64,000 nt of DNA from Candidatus Rubrimentiphilum sp. (lineage in GTDB: Bacteria; Vulcanimicrobiota; Vulcanimicrobiia; Vulcanimicrobiales; Vulcanimicrobiaceae): positions 372,001 through 436,000 of the forward strand of contig DASTDE010000001.1 of NCBI GenBank assembly GCA_035710515.1, written 5' to 3'. Shown here in pieces: positions 51,861 through 60,150 of the stretch. The first letter of the stretch is position 1. Each line of letters starts with the position of its first letter. The notes under the pieces were generated by a model, which saw only the letters and a program-made list of their open reading frames with translations, searched no databases and had not been told where the DNA came from. Position numbers and translations under genes: made by a program.

Positions 51861-53236
51861 TGGACCTCCGCGCAGCCGATACCGGCCGGGAAGATCTTCT
51901 CAGGATTGAGCCGCCGCTTGGGATCGAAGACTTCGCGCACGCGCGACATTGTCGCGAGATCGTCGGTGGAGAAGATGCGCCGCAGCGTATCGCGTTTCTC
52001 GTAGCCGATGCCGTGCTCGCCACTAATGGTGCCGCCGAGGTCGACCGCCGCTCCCAATATCTGATTGCCCGCCTCGATTACCGCCGCGACTTGCTTGGGA
52101 TCGCCACGATCGTACATCAGGAGCGGATGCAGGTTGCCGTCGCCGGCGTGGAAGACGTTGCCGGCGATAATCCCTTGCGGTTCGCAGGCATCCGCGACCG
52201 CTTGCAGCGCCTGCGGCAGTTTGGTGCGCGGCACGACGACGTCTTGAATGTAGTAGTTCGGCGCAATGCGCCCGGTTGCGCCCAACGCGCCCTTGCGCCC
52301 GGCCCAAAGCGCGTCTCGCTCGGCTTCGGATTTTGCGGCGCGCCACGTGGTTGCGTGATGCTCCTTCACGACGCGGCTAATCTCACTCTCGTGTAAGTTC
52401 ATCTCGTCTTCGAAGCCGGCGCTTTCAATTAACAGAACCGCGGCCGCGTCCGTGGGATAGCCGGCGTGAAAGGCAGCTTCGATCGCGGGCAGCATGACTT
52501 GATCCATCATCTCGAGCGCAGTCGGAATAATGCCGGCTCCGATGATTCCCGTGACGGCGGCCGAGGCGGCGTGGACGTCGTCGAAGGCGGCGAGCCACAC
52601 ACGGACGGTTTCCGGCTGGCGCAGCAAACGCACCCAGGCGGACGTCACGATGCCGAGCGTACCTTCGCTGCCGACCAGCACGCCGGTGAGGTCGTAGCCG
52701 ATGTCATCCAGCGACGTGAGAATCACATCGCCGTTTTCGTCGACAATCTCGAGCTCGAGGACGTGATTTACGGTTGTGCCGTACGAAAGACAGTGCGGAC
52801 CGCCGGCGTTCGTGCCGATGTTGCCGCCGATCGTTGAGACTTTTTGCGAGGACGGATCGGGCGCGTAGAACATGCCGGCCTTCGCAACATGTTTTGAAAG
52901 GTCAAGGTTGATGAGACCCGGCTGCACGCGGGCGCGGCGATTACGCGCGTCCACTTCAAGGACGCGATTCATTCGCGCAAAGCTGAAGATGACGCCACCG
53001 CGCGCGGGAATCGCGCCGCCGCACAAACCGGTGCCGGCGCCGCGCGGAATAACCGGTTCGCCGCAATCGTTGGCGATTTTCACGGCCGCAGCGACTTCTC
53101 GCGTCGAAGCCGGCAGTACAACAGCGGCCGGCATCACGCCCTGCGAGTATGCGTCGAAGGCGTAGACGGCGAGATCTTCGGGCGCGGTTTTGACGGCATC
53201 CGTGCCGAGGGCCTCAATCAGCCGTTGCTGCAGCAT
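51857..53236 (-). CDS. glcD: Glycolate oxidase subunit GlcD
   Basis: A 459-aa FAD-linked oxidase. The PCMH FAD domain has VVLPASTREVAAAVKIAN, PVIPRGAGTGLCGGAIP, STIGGNIGTNAGGPHCLSYG and LVGSEGTLGIVTSAWV; the C-terminal domain has NVFHAGDGNLHPLLMYD and SGEHGIGYEKRD. Acts with GlcE on glycolate or D-lactate; the exact hydroxy acid is not fixed by sequence. ATG 53236 is preferred; the frame is open further upstream but only as antisense of other coding. It starts 11 nt after the namZ stop. Confidence 0.94.
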   Translation of the reverse strand: MLQQRLIEALGTDAVKTAPEDLAVYAFDAYSQGVMPAAVVLPASTREVAAAVKIANDCGEPVIPRGAGTGLCGGAIPARGGVIFSFARMNRVLEVDARNRRARVQPGLINLDLSKHVAKAGMFYAPDPSSQKVSTIGGNIGTNAGGPHCLSYGTTVNHVLELEIVDENGDVILTSLDDIGYDLTGVLVGSEGTLGIVTSAWVRLLRQPETVRVWLAAFDDVHAASAAVTGIIGAGIIPTALEMMDQVMLPAIEAAFHAGYPTDAAAVLLIESAGFEDEMNLHESEISRVVKEHHATTWRAAKSEAERDALWAGRKGALGATGRIAPNYYIQDVVVPRTKLPQALQAVADACEPQGIIAGNVFHAGDGNLHPLLMYDRGDPKQVAAVIEAGNQILGAAVDLGGTISGEHGIGYEKRDTLRRIFSTDDLATMSRVREVFDPKRRLNPEKIFPAGIGCAEVQ

Positions 53237-53247
53237 CGGCTGGACTT

Positions 53248-54453
53248 TCAACGATAGAGCAAATACTTCTGCCGGATGGCCAGAAAGCGCTGTACCGCGG
53301 GCGCCCATTGCGCCTCGATCTGCTGTGCGGAACGGCCGGCTTGCAGCGCGTTCGCGAATGTGTCGGTTCCCCAATCGGTGGCCGTGGTTTTTTCGGACAA
53401 TTTCAACGTGCGCGGTGAAACCATGCGCACAGCGGTGGCAATCTCGACTGCGGTTCGCACCGACGGGAATGCTTTCGGATCGAAGACGTCGAGCTCGACG
53501 CCTGACAATTGGTCGCCCGATAGGCCGCCGAAAAACGGCGTCCAATACGCGGGCCGGAAGTACACGCCGGGAATGTTGCGCCCGTTTAATTCGTCCGCCA
53601 GGCCGTAGGCGTCGACGTTTTGTCCGCCGACATATTTGAAGGGCTTAGTCGTTCCGATCCCGCCGTTCAATCCGATACTGTCAAGCAGTCCCGTGCACGG
53701 ATAGACGACGGTCGTGCTCCACTCCGGAATATTCGGCGAGGTTTGCACCCACTGCAGGCCGGTGTCCGGCCACACCATCGAACGCTTCCAGCCGACCATT
53801 TTAATGACGCGCAAGTTCGCGCCGATGCCGAACTGATTGTTGAAGAGGCGCGCAAGTTCGCCGACGGTCATGCCGTGGCGCATTGGTATCGGATAGAGGC
53901 CGATAAACGATTTGAATTTCGGATCGAGCACCGGACCCTCGACCATCGCGCCGCCGATCGGATTCGGGCGGTCGAGCACCCAGATCTCTTTGCCGAATTG
54001 TTTGGCAGCTTGCATGGCGTACGCCATCGTGGAGACGTAGGTGTACGGCCGCGCGCCGACGTCTTGGATGTCGAAAAGCAGCACGTCAACGCCCGCCAGC
54101 ATCGCCGCGGTCGGATGACGTTGCGGGCCGTATAAACTGTAGACCGGCAAGCCGGTGCGCGAGTCGGTGTACGACGCCACGTACGCTCCGGCCGGCCGAT
54201 CGCCGCGCAAGCCGTGCTCCGGCGAGTAGAGCGCTTTTATGCAAATGCCCGGATTCTCGCGAATCGCGTCGACGATGTGTACTAGGCGCGACGTCACGCC
54301 GGTTTGATTCGTGACTACGCCGACGCAGCGGCCGTTCAGGTCATGCCAGGCCGATTGCAGGAAGACTTCGTCGCCGAGCGTCACGCGCGCGGGCGGTAGT
54401 GATGCGCCGAGTAAAACGGAGGCGAGCAGTGCGCCGCCGAGCGCCTTAAACAA
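53248..54453 (-). CDS. namZ: Exo-beta-N-acetylmuramidase NamZ-like (DUF1343), exported
   Basis: A 401-aa protein of the DUF1343 family; its characterised member NamZ (Bacillus subtilis YbbC) removes terminal N-acetylmuramic acid from peptidoglycan fragments. TTG start at 54453 gives signal peptide KALGGALLASVLLGASLPPA. Motifs: VGVVTNQTGVTS, LYSPEHGLRGDRPAGAY, LFDIQDVGARPYTYVSTMAY, LDRPNPIGG, and the long C-terminal domain ending RQKYLLYR. Probably periplasmic muropeptide recycling. Overlaps the mqnD stop by 8 nt, an unexpected partner for menaquinone genes. Confidence 0.9.
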   Translation of the reverse strand: MFKALGGALLASVLLGASLPPARVTLGDEVFLQSAWHDLNGRCVGVVTNQTGVTSRLVHIVDAIRENPGICIKALYSPEHGLRGDRPAGAYVASYTDSRTGLPVYSLYGPQRHPTAAMLAGVDVLLFDIQDVGARPYTYVSTMAYAMQAAKQFGKEIWVLDRPNPIGGAMVEGPVLDPKFKSFIGLYPIPMRHGMTVGELARLFNNQFGIGANLRVIKMVGWKRSMVWPDTGLQWVQTSPNIPEWSTTVVYPCTGLLDSIGLNGGIGTTKPFKYVGGQNVDAYGLADELNGRNIPGVYFRPAYWTPFFGGLSGDQLSGVELDVFDPKAFPSVRTAVEIATAVRMVSPRTLKLSEKTTATDWGTDTFANALQAGRSAQQIEAQWAPAVQRFLAIRQKYLLYR

Positions 54454-55282
54454 AACGGGCCTCGGCGGCCTCGGGGATTATTTTTTGTGCTCGAGCGCGC
54501 TTAAAAAGCTCGCTGACGGCCGCGATGCCTTCGTCGCCGACCTCGTCGGTGAATTCGTTCACATAGAGTTCGATGTGCTTGCGCATGATCGTCTCGTCCA
54601 TCTCGTCGGCGTGTTCGCGAACGTATTTCATGACGTCTTTTTCGTTCTCGCGGGCGTAGCCGAGACTGCGCCGGATGGCCTCATTGAGCTCGGGCGCGCG
54701 CTCGGCGAGATCTTCGCGTATCAAGATCGCGCCCAGTGGTACCGGCAATTGCGTTTCGGCCTCCCACCATTCGCCCAAATCGGCGATGCTCACCAGGTCC
54801 GATTCTTTGTACGTGAAGCGCGATTCGTGAATGATGAGGCCCGCGTCTGCCGTGCCGCTGGCAACCGACTCGATGATCTTATCGAAACGCATCGAGAGCG
54901 TTTGCGGACGAGCTCCCATCGCGAGGTTCAGCAGCATGAACGCGGTCGTGCGTTCACCCGGAATGGCGATGATCTTGTCTTTGAAATCTTCCAGCGTTTT
55001 GCCCGTCCCGGGACGCGCCACCAAGAGTGGGCCGCAGCCATGACCGAGCGCGCCGCCGGCGCGCAGTACGCGATACTTGTCGTAAAGATCGGGAACAGCG
55101 CCGTAGCTGACCTTCGTCAATTCGTAGTCGCCTTGCATCGCAGAATTGTTGAGATTCTCGATATCTTCGAGTGCCACGCGAACCTCGGGCACGTCTTTTA
55201 GGAGCCCATTCGTCAGCGCGGCAAAGATGTAGGTATCGTTCGGGCATGGCGAGTAGGCAAGTGTAAGCGGTTTGTTATCCAT
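54446..55282 (-). CDS. mqnD: 1,4-dihydroxy-6-naphthoate synthase MqnD (futalosine menaquinone pathway)
   Basis: A 278-aa periplasmic-binding-protein-fold enzyme that converts cyclic dehypoxanthine futalosine to 1,4-dihydroxy-6-naphthoate. Seen: LAYSPCPNDTYIFAAL, DIENLNNSAMQGDYELTKVS, GHGCGPLLVARPG, IAIPGERTTAF and GLIIHESRFTY, all diagnostic of MqnD rather than MqnA. Overlaps mqnB by 8 nt. MqnA, MqnE and MqnC are not in the window and are expected elsewhere. Confidence 0.96.
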   Translation of the reverse strand: MDNKPLTLAYSPCPNDTYIFAALTNGLLKDVPEVRVALEDIENLNNSAMQGDYELTKVSYGAVPDLYDKYRVLRAGGALGHGCGPLLVARPGTGKTLEDFKDKIIAIPGERTTAFMLLNLAMGARPQTLSMRFDKIIESVASGTADAGLIIHESRFTYKESDLVSIADLGEWWEAETQLPVPLGAILIREDLAERAPELNEAIRRSLGYARENEKDVMKYVREHADEMDETIMRKHIELYVNEFTDEVGDEGIAAVSELFKRARAQKIIPEAAEARFV

Positions 55283-55883
55283 CCTTCGTTCCTACCAGCG
55301 AAAGCAACGCGTTTAAAACGCGCTGCAGCCCGAGCACGCCGGCATCAAAATCCCAGCCGCTACGGCTGCGATCGCCGGCAATATTGGATATACCCCGAAC
55401 TTCGATGGCCGGCACGCCTGCGATTTCAGCGGCGCGCAGCACGGCAAAACCCTCCATCGTTTCGATGGCGACGCCTTGCGAAGCAAGGCGAGCTGCCGTT
55501 CCGTCGATCGCGGTTACTTGCGTGACCGTCACGCCCCGCACGCTGCGAAATCCGAGTTCGACGAGGCGATCGACGAGCGCTAAATCCGAACTCGCGCGAT
55601 CGACGACACTGGCGCCGTCGGGCAAACCGATTGGCGCGCCGGTTTCCAAACACAAGGCGAGCGAGTCGTCCGAAACGACGACACCCTCGCCGATCTCCGC
55701 GCAGTCCTTGAATGCGCCCGCAATGCCGGCGTTGATGACGAGCTCCGGGCGGCTTTGCGCGAGCGCGCGCGAGACCGATGCGGCGGCTTCAACCGGTCCG
55801 ACGCCGGTCACCAGCATCTCGACGTGCGGCCGCGACTCGAAGAACGCCAGCTCTTTATTGACCGCGCAGGTTACCAGGATCAC
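55275..55883 (-). CDS. mqnB: Futalosine hydrolase MqnB
   Basis: A 202-aa nucleoside phosphorylase-fold enzyme that removes hypoxanthine from futalosine (or adenine from aminofutalosine). GTG start at 55883 overlaps the queE stop (GTGA). Seen: VTGVGPVEAAASVSRAL, LVINAGIAGAF, VVVSDDS, and the C-terminal VAIETMEGFAVLRAAEIAGV with IEVRGISNIAGDR, the purine/ribose pocket. Co-transcription with mqnD supports the specific assignment over 5'-methylthioadenosine nucleosidase. Confidence 0.95.
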   Translation of the reverse strand: MILVTCAVNKELAFFESRPHVEMLVTGVGPVEAAASVSRALAQSRPELVINAGIAGAFKDCAEIGEGVVVSDDSLALCLETGAPIGLPDGASVVDRASSDLALVDRLVELGFRSVRGVTVTQVTAIDGTAARLASQGVAIETMEGFAVLRAAEIAGVPAIEVRGISNIAGDRSRSGWDFDAGVLGLQRVLNALLSLVGTKDG

Positions 55884-56455
55884 GGAACACCGATGAACTT
55901 ATGCGTCTGGAGGGAGAGGCGGAAGCGGCCTGGGTGCGCTTTCGCGTATTCGAGCGCAAGCGCGACATTTTTCGGCTTGTTGCCTTCGGGCTGCAATAAC
56001 ACGCGCGGCTTGTCGGCAAAAAGTTCGAGCCACTGTTCCGGCACGCCGCCGTCTACGATAAGCTTTACCTCGTTTGCGCGTTTGGCCATGCGCGCATCAA
56101 CCCGTTCCTTGGGGGAGACGCAGAGCCAGACGTCGGCCGGAAGTTCTGTCGCTATCGTTCCGTTCGATTCTATGTGCACGCGGCGTCCGTCACGCCGGAG
56201 CGCTTCGATTAGATTGGCTGCCTCGCGCTGCGCGAGCGGTTCACCGCCCGTGAGTACGACCATCGGACAATCTTTGCCCAGCTCGCGCACCTTCGCGACG
56301 ACTTCGTCGACGCTCGCGAAGAACTTGAGCGAATAATCCGTATCGCAGAAATCGCATGAGAGATTGCAACCCGCCAGGCGTACGAAAACGGCGGGCGTTC
56401 CGGTGAACTCGCCTTCGCCTTGAATGCTGTAGAAGATCTCCGCGAGTTGCAGCAT
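55880..56455 (-). CDS. queE: 7-carboxy-7-deazaguanine synthase QueE
   Basis: A 191-aa radical-SAM enzyme that makes the 7-deazaguanine core of queuosine from carboxytetrahydropterin. The cluster motif is C30xxxC34xxC37 (CNLSCDFCD), preceded by EIFYSIQGEGEFTGTPA and followed by VVLTGGEPLAQ. Adjacent to queD with no gap. QueC and GTP cyclohydrolase are not in the window. Overlaps the mqnB GTG by 4 nt, so the queuosine and menaquinone genes share a transcript. Confidence 0.97.
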   Translation of the reverse strand: MLQLAEIFYSIQGEGEFTGTPAVFVRLAGCNLSCDFCDTDYSLKFFASVDEVVAKVRELGKDCPMVVLTGGEPLAQREAANLIEALRRDGRRVHIESNGTIATELPADVWLCVSPKERVDARMAKRANEVKLIVDGGVPEQWLELFADKPRVLLQPEGNKPKNVALALEYAKAHPGRFRLSLQTHKFIGVP

Positions 56456-56821
56456 TTATGAAAAGTCGCTCTTGCGCAAGATGGCGCGCGCCGTGTCGGT
56501 TTCCCATAGAACGAGTTCGTCGAGCGCCGGTAGTACGGGATGCAGGCGCTTCCAAATCCACATGATGATATGCTCGCACGTTGGGTTTTCGATCGTGTCG
56601 TTGAGCGACGTATGGTCGAGCGCGTCGATGACGTGCCGGTTGACGATGGCCTCGAGCACGTCGAAATCCTCAATCATTCCGCGAGCTGCGCCCTCGGTCT
56701 GCAGCGGCCCGCGCACGGCTACCTCAAGCCGGTACGAATGGCCGTGCGGCCGTGCGCATTTTCCCAAGTGGAACGGCAGCGTGTGCGCAGCCTCAAATCT
56801 AAAACTCTTCCGGATTTGCAT
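56456..56821 (-). CDS. queD: 6-carboxy-5,6,7,8-tetrahydropterin synthase QueD
   Basis: A 121-aa PTPS-fold enzyme converting dihydroneopterin triphosphate to carboxytetrahydropterin. ATG 56821 gives QIRKSFRFEAAHTLPF with the first zinc His, then CARPHGHSYRLEV with the second and third zinc His and the catalytic-Cys region, and later LDHTSLND and CEHIIMWIW. It is the first gene of the eight-gene minus-strand string. Repeat copy D lies 37 nt upstream, in the divergent spacer. Confidence 0.96.
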   Translation of the reverse strand: MQIRKSFRFEAAHTLPFHLGKCARPHGHSYRLEVAVRGPLQTEGAARGMIEDFDVLEAIVNRHVIDALDHTSLNDTIENPTCEHIIMWIWKRLHPVLPALDELVLWETDTARAILRKSDFS

Positions 56822-56858
56822 AATACAGGAATCGTGGGCTTGGCTATGCGCCCTCACG

Positions 56859-56950
56859 TGTCATCCTGAGCAGCGTTCGCAAGGCGAACGCCCCGTCGAA
56901 GGGCGCCCGAGCTTGTCGAGGGCCGCAGATTCGGAATCAAAGGGGTTAGC
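56859..56950 (+). repeat. Dispersed intergenic repeat, copy D
   Basis: Single core TGTCATCCTGA at 56859-56869, then CAGCGTTCGCAAGG, CCGTCGAAGGGC and CTTGTCGAGGGCCGCAG. It occupies the divergent region between queD and the 243-aa gene. One frame reads CHPEQRS, close to the CHPERSEG peptide I recall being common in spurious translations from uncultured bacteria. Confidence 0.7.
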
Positions 56951-56974
56951 GAAGGTGCCTAGCAAGGCCCTCGA

Positions 56975-57706
56975 GTGCAAGCGGGATTGACCCCAAGTTC
57001 AGTTCGGGTGATACGAGCGACGATCATAATCGCAACTAGCGCTCTGATTATTCTCGTGGCTGTCGTGGGCGTGAATAGAAAATATCTCTTTCACTCGGAA
57101 AATTCGAGTTTGAGCATTCACGTCCTTGGCTACGACCCCAATTTGACTGCTGCTCGAGCGCAGTTTAAGAACTCCTGGGCGTTTACCCAACAATTTATGG
57201 CTCGGCATCCGTTATATGCAAGCAAGGTACGCATCACTGGAATCAGTCTTACGCGGCTTGTCAACCCGAAAACGTTACAAGTTAGCTATCGGATCGAGCG
57301 ACGCATTGACATTTATGGCCGAGACTGGAATAAGCTTTATGCTTACCACAACTCACTCGGCTTAACGCAGCCGTCAACGGTGCTCGTTGAACCTGACCTG
57401 CCGCGGTTTATCTCGACGTACGGCGACTTCCTTATCATACTCACATTCGCGCTTGCCGCAATCTGCGCCGGGCCGTTGCGTTATGTTCGCGAAGGATATT
57501 TCCCAATTGGAATGCACCCGGTTACGATAAGCCTGCATCTGGCGCTTGCTGCGTCGGCTATCGTATCGCTATGGTACTTGGCCGAGCAAGAACACCCATC
57601 TCCCGCTCTGGTGTTGATACCCGGCCTGTGTGCAGCGCTGCTTATAGGCCGCTGGCTGGTCGCGACCAGAACTCAATGGACTACGGTCGTCATGGCCGGC
57701 GCATGA
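56975..57706 (+). CDS. Membrane protein of unknown function, 243 aa
   Basis: A GTG at 56975 or 57008 starts the frame. One N-terminal membrane helix (IIIATSALIILVAVVGV) precedes an extracytoplasmic region of about 110 residues (LGYDPNLTAARAQFKNSWAF, LQVSYRIERRIDIYGRDW). Three more helices follow (DFLIILTFALAAICAGPLRY, LHLALAASAIVSLWYLA, ALVLIPGLCAALLIGRWLVA). I do not recognise the family. GC content is lower than that of the neighbouring operons, as in the next gene. No obvious partner. Confidence 0.6.
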   Translation: MQAGLTPSSVRVIRATIIIATSALIILVAVVGVNRKYLFHSENSSLSIHVLGYDPNLTAARAQFKNSWAFTQQFMARHPLYASKVRITGISLTRLVNPKTLQVSYRIERRIDIYGRDWNKLYAYHNSLGLTQPSTVLVEPDLPRFISTYGDFLIILTFALAAICAGPLRYVREGYFPIGMHPVTISLHLALAASAIVSLWYLAEQEHPSPALVLIPGLCAALLIGRWLVATRTQWTTVVMAGA

Positions 57707-57787
57707 TCCAATCGTCGGCAGCGAGCTTGCGCTCCTTTAGTTAGGAGTGCGGGGTCACGTCGAGAGCTGGCGAAACGCTAGGGCGTC

Positions 57788-59248
57788 ATGCGCGAATTCC
57801 TCCTGGCGCTGCTCGTGGTGGCGTCTATGCCCGTATTCCCGCAAGTGCTGCCGGTGGATGCGTCGGGCGTGGTGATTCTGAAGATTGATTGCGCAGTCGC
57901 GCAGCAGAACGCGAATCGCATCGCGCAAGGGTTGGGTTTTTCGCAAGCTCGCGTAACGTGCATGGGAGGTACGGCGCGCGCGACGCTCTACGGAGCGCAT
58001 GCGCCTCTCGCGGCGTCGGTACCTACTCTGATCGGCTACAGTATTGCGGAGCCGCGATCGTTTTCTCCGCCGACCATCGCAACAACGTTTCGAGTGCCGG
58101 CCGACATTCCGTGGGTTTCCACTTCCGGCGAAATAGTTGCATGGGTAAAAACCGACGCGCTCCTGCTTGAAATTCCAACAAACAATCCGTTGCCGGCTGC
58201 CTTCGCTCTTGAGAACGCGGGGATCTCTCGTAACGACATGGTAGCCGAGCGTTCGGATGAGGGAGCGTTATACATCCGTGTTCGCCCGCTAAACATTGCG
58301 CAGGTGTTGAAGATTGCGCGAATTGCCCGGCAGAGCCCTATAAACTCCTACGTCAGAACGAAAACGGCATTTGTCCGGAATTGCGACGATAAAATCGCCA
58401 CGCTGACCGGCCTCGCTCTCGGCGTAGCGCGCGACCGGGCGAGCCTTATGGCGCGAGCTGCGCGGACTGCGCTGGGCACGCCTCTGGGCGTCGTCGATCC
58501 GGGCGGCTATGTTCTTGACGCGAGGTGCGACCTGGGCGCTGATGCATCGGCGAAGCAGCTTGCAGATATCGTGAATGCTTCCCCGGACGTTCGGTTTGCC
58601 AATGGGGGATTAGGGGCGACGGTCGTTCGTTCAGTCCACGTTGCGTGGCGGCTAAGATTACCGCCAAATCCCGCGGGGCAGCCGTGGAACGAGCAGCCAG
58701 ACTTCAACGGGTTGTGGGATGGAACTGCTCAGGGACCGGCATTTCTCGCGGACGGTCAGCGGGCGCATGCGGATGCGGTATCTCCGCCGGATGGAATCGT
58801 TCCCGATCGCGTGACGATTCTGACTCCGGATTGGGCTTACGGTGCATTGCGGAATTCTCACTACAGGACGTCCGTGAGCCTTGTAACGGATCCGTTGCAA
58901 CCGGCCGTCGTGCTGCGCGCGGCAACCACGGCAAAACTTCAGAAACGCGTCTCCGAGTTTCAGGAATACATAACGCGGTTAGCTGCACGAGTGGGAAAGC
59001 ATCCTGGCTTGCAATTCTACTACAGCCGAGATGACTGCCGGCATGCTACAGATGCCGCACTATTGCGCGCAACGGGCGATGCAATCGAAGGGCTTCATGG
59101 AGCCCCTATCCGGTACTTGCAGGAGACGTCGATTTCTACGACGGGCTATGTTTCCTGTAACTACAAACCGATAGAGGGCGACGTGACGCCGAATTCGCAT
59201 TTCGGCATTGACGGCGCTGCGGTCGCGTCGGTCGTTGTCGGATATTAG
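57788..59248 (+). CDS. Exported protein of unknown function, possibly SIMPL-like, 486 aa
   Basis: Signal peptide REFLLALLVVASMPVFPQ. The first 230 residues are beta-alpha repeats; a segment near 205-250 (IATLTGLALGVARDRASLMA, LGTPLGVVDPGGY) weakly resembles SIMPL/DUF541 domains, in which a long helix with Lys/Arg-Ala repeats is followed by a beta strand. The C-terminal half (about 300-486) is not recognised; it contains paired Cys (DDCRHAT, YVSCNYK). Function unknown. The gene stands alone, with a convergent GNAT gene two bases beyond its stop. GC is lower than average for the window. Confidence 0.65.
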   Translation: MREFLLALLVVASMPVFPQVLPVDASGVVILKIDCAVAQQNANRIAQGLGFSQARVTCMGGTARATLYGAHAPLAASVPTLIGYSIAEPRSFSPPTIATTFRVPADIPWVSTSGEIVAWVKTDALLLEIPTNNPLPAAFALENAGISRNDMVAERSDEGALYIRVRPLNIAQVLKIARIARQSPINSYVRTKTAFVRNCDDKIATLTGLALGVARDRASLMARAARTALGTPLGVVDPGGYVLDARCDLGADASAKQLADIVNASPDVRFANGGLGATVVRSVHVAWRLRLPPNPAGQPWNEQPDFNGLWDGTAQGPAFLADGQRAHADAVSPPDGIVPDRVTILTPDWAYGALRNSHYRTSVSLVTDPLQPAVVLRAATTAKLQKRVSEFQEYITRLAARVGKHPGLQFYYSRDDCRHATDAALLRATGDAIEGLHGAPIRYLQETSISTTGYVSCNYKPIEGDVTPNSHFGIDGAAVASVVVGY

Positions 59249-59250
59249 GC

Positions 59251-59751
59251 TTAGCCCAAAGTTAGAGACTTGATCATTCGCCGCTCCGGCGGCTCGCCTC
59301 CGGCGATAGTCGGATCCGGGCCGGCGTCGATGAATCCATGGCGAGCATAAAGCGCGATTGCGCGCGCGTTGTCATTCCTGACAGAGAGTACGAGCCGGTC
59401 GGCGTGCTGTTTTTCCGCCCACGGGACTATTGCTTGAATTAGCGCGTCGCCGACACCGCGTCCCCGCGCAAACGGCGCAACCCACATCGATATAAGTTCG
59501 ACAGTATTCCCATCGGCAACTAAAGCGCCGACCATCCCTGCCGGCGTGCTATCAAGTAGCGCGATTATGTTAAGCGGAACGTTAGTGAAGCGTTCTCTCC
59601 AGCGGGCTTCGGTGTCACCCGCTCCTTGCCAGTCGCTTAGTGGCGCACCGAACGCATAAGGCGCCTCGCGCAGCGCTTCTAAGCGAAGGTCGCGCCATAA
59701 GCGCCAGTCGTCGGCGCTTAAGACGCTTAACGCTATCGAGCCGCTTGGCAA
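59251..59751 (-). CDS. GNAT-family N-acetyltransferase
   Basis: A 166-aa acetyl-CoA-dependent acetyltransferase. Motif A is ISMWVAPFARGRGVGDALIQ (the R/Q-x-x-G-x-G/A acetyl-CoA loop is RGRGVG), and motif B contains VRNDNARAIALYARHGFI. The N-terminal DWRLWRDLRLEALREAPYAF is typical of the broad RimI/YhbS-like groups. The acceptor substrate is unknown. The start overlaps the VOC gene by 19 nt, and the gene ends 2 nt from the convergent 486-aa gene. Confidence 0.92.
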   Translation of the reverse strand: MPSGSIALSVLSADDWRLWRDLRLEALREAPYAFGAPLSDWQGAGDTEARWRERFTNVPLNIIALLDSTPAGMVGALVADGNTVELISMWVAPFARGRGVGDALIQAIVPWAEKQHADRLVLSVRNDNARAIALYARHGFIDAGPDPTIAGGEPPERRMIKSLTLG

Positions 59752-60149
59752 AGGAGCTCGATAGTATTCCCTGAGGGGTCGCGCACGTAGAGCGACAGTG
59801 ACTTGCCTTGCGGGCCATCCTCGTCGCGCTCTTCGACGATCGAAACATTGTTTGAGGCGAGGTGCTCACGCAGCGCGCGCACGTCGCTAGGCGCAACCGC
59901 GAGCGCAACATGATCGACGTTGCGTCCTTTGCCTGCGGACTCTTTGGCCCACGCTCCCTCACTTGAGTCGACATCAACAAGGCCGATATGAGACGCGCCT
60001 GCGCGCAATTCGGCCATGCCGAACTGCGGCATGCGCCCCTCTAAAGCGCAACCTAGCACCGTTTCGTAGAATTTCAGCGAATCGGTCATGCCGTTAACAT
60101 GGAGCAGTACGTGATCGATCCGCTCAATGGTAAATGGCGGAGCCGCCAT
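59733..60149 (-). CDS. VOC-family (glyoxalase/bleomycin-resistance fold) protein
   Basis: A 138-aa single VOC domain (RIDHVLLHVNGMTDSLKFYE, NVDHVALAVAPSDVRALREH, LYVRDPSGNTIELL) with the conserved His and Glu metal ligands at both ends. Possible activities include lactoylglutathione lyase, dioxygenase and fosfomycin resistance; the sequence does not decide. It follows the E2 gene by one base, so it belongs to the dehydrogenase operon. Confidence 0.9.
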   Translation of the reverse strand: MAAPPFTIERIDHVLLHVNGMTDSLKFYETVLGCALEGRMPQFGMAELRAGASHIGLVDVDSSEGAWAKESAGKGRNVDHVALAVAPSDVRALREHLASNNVSIVEERDEDGPQGKSLSLYVRDPSGNTIELLCQAAR

Positions 60150-60150
60150 G

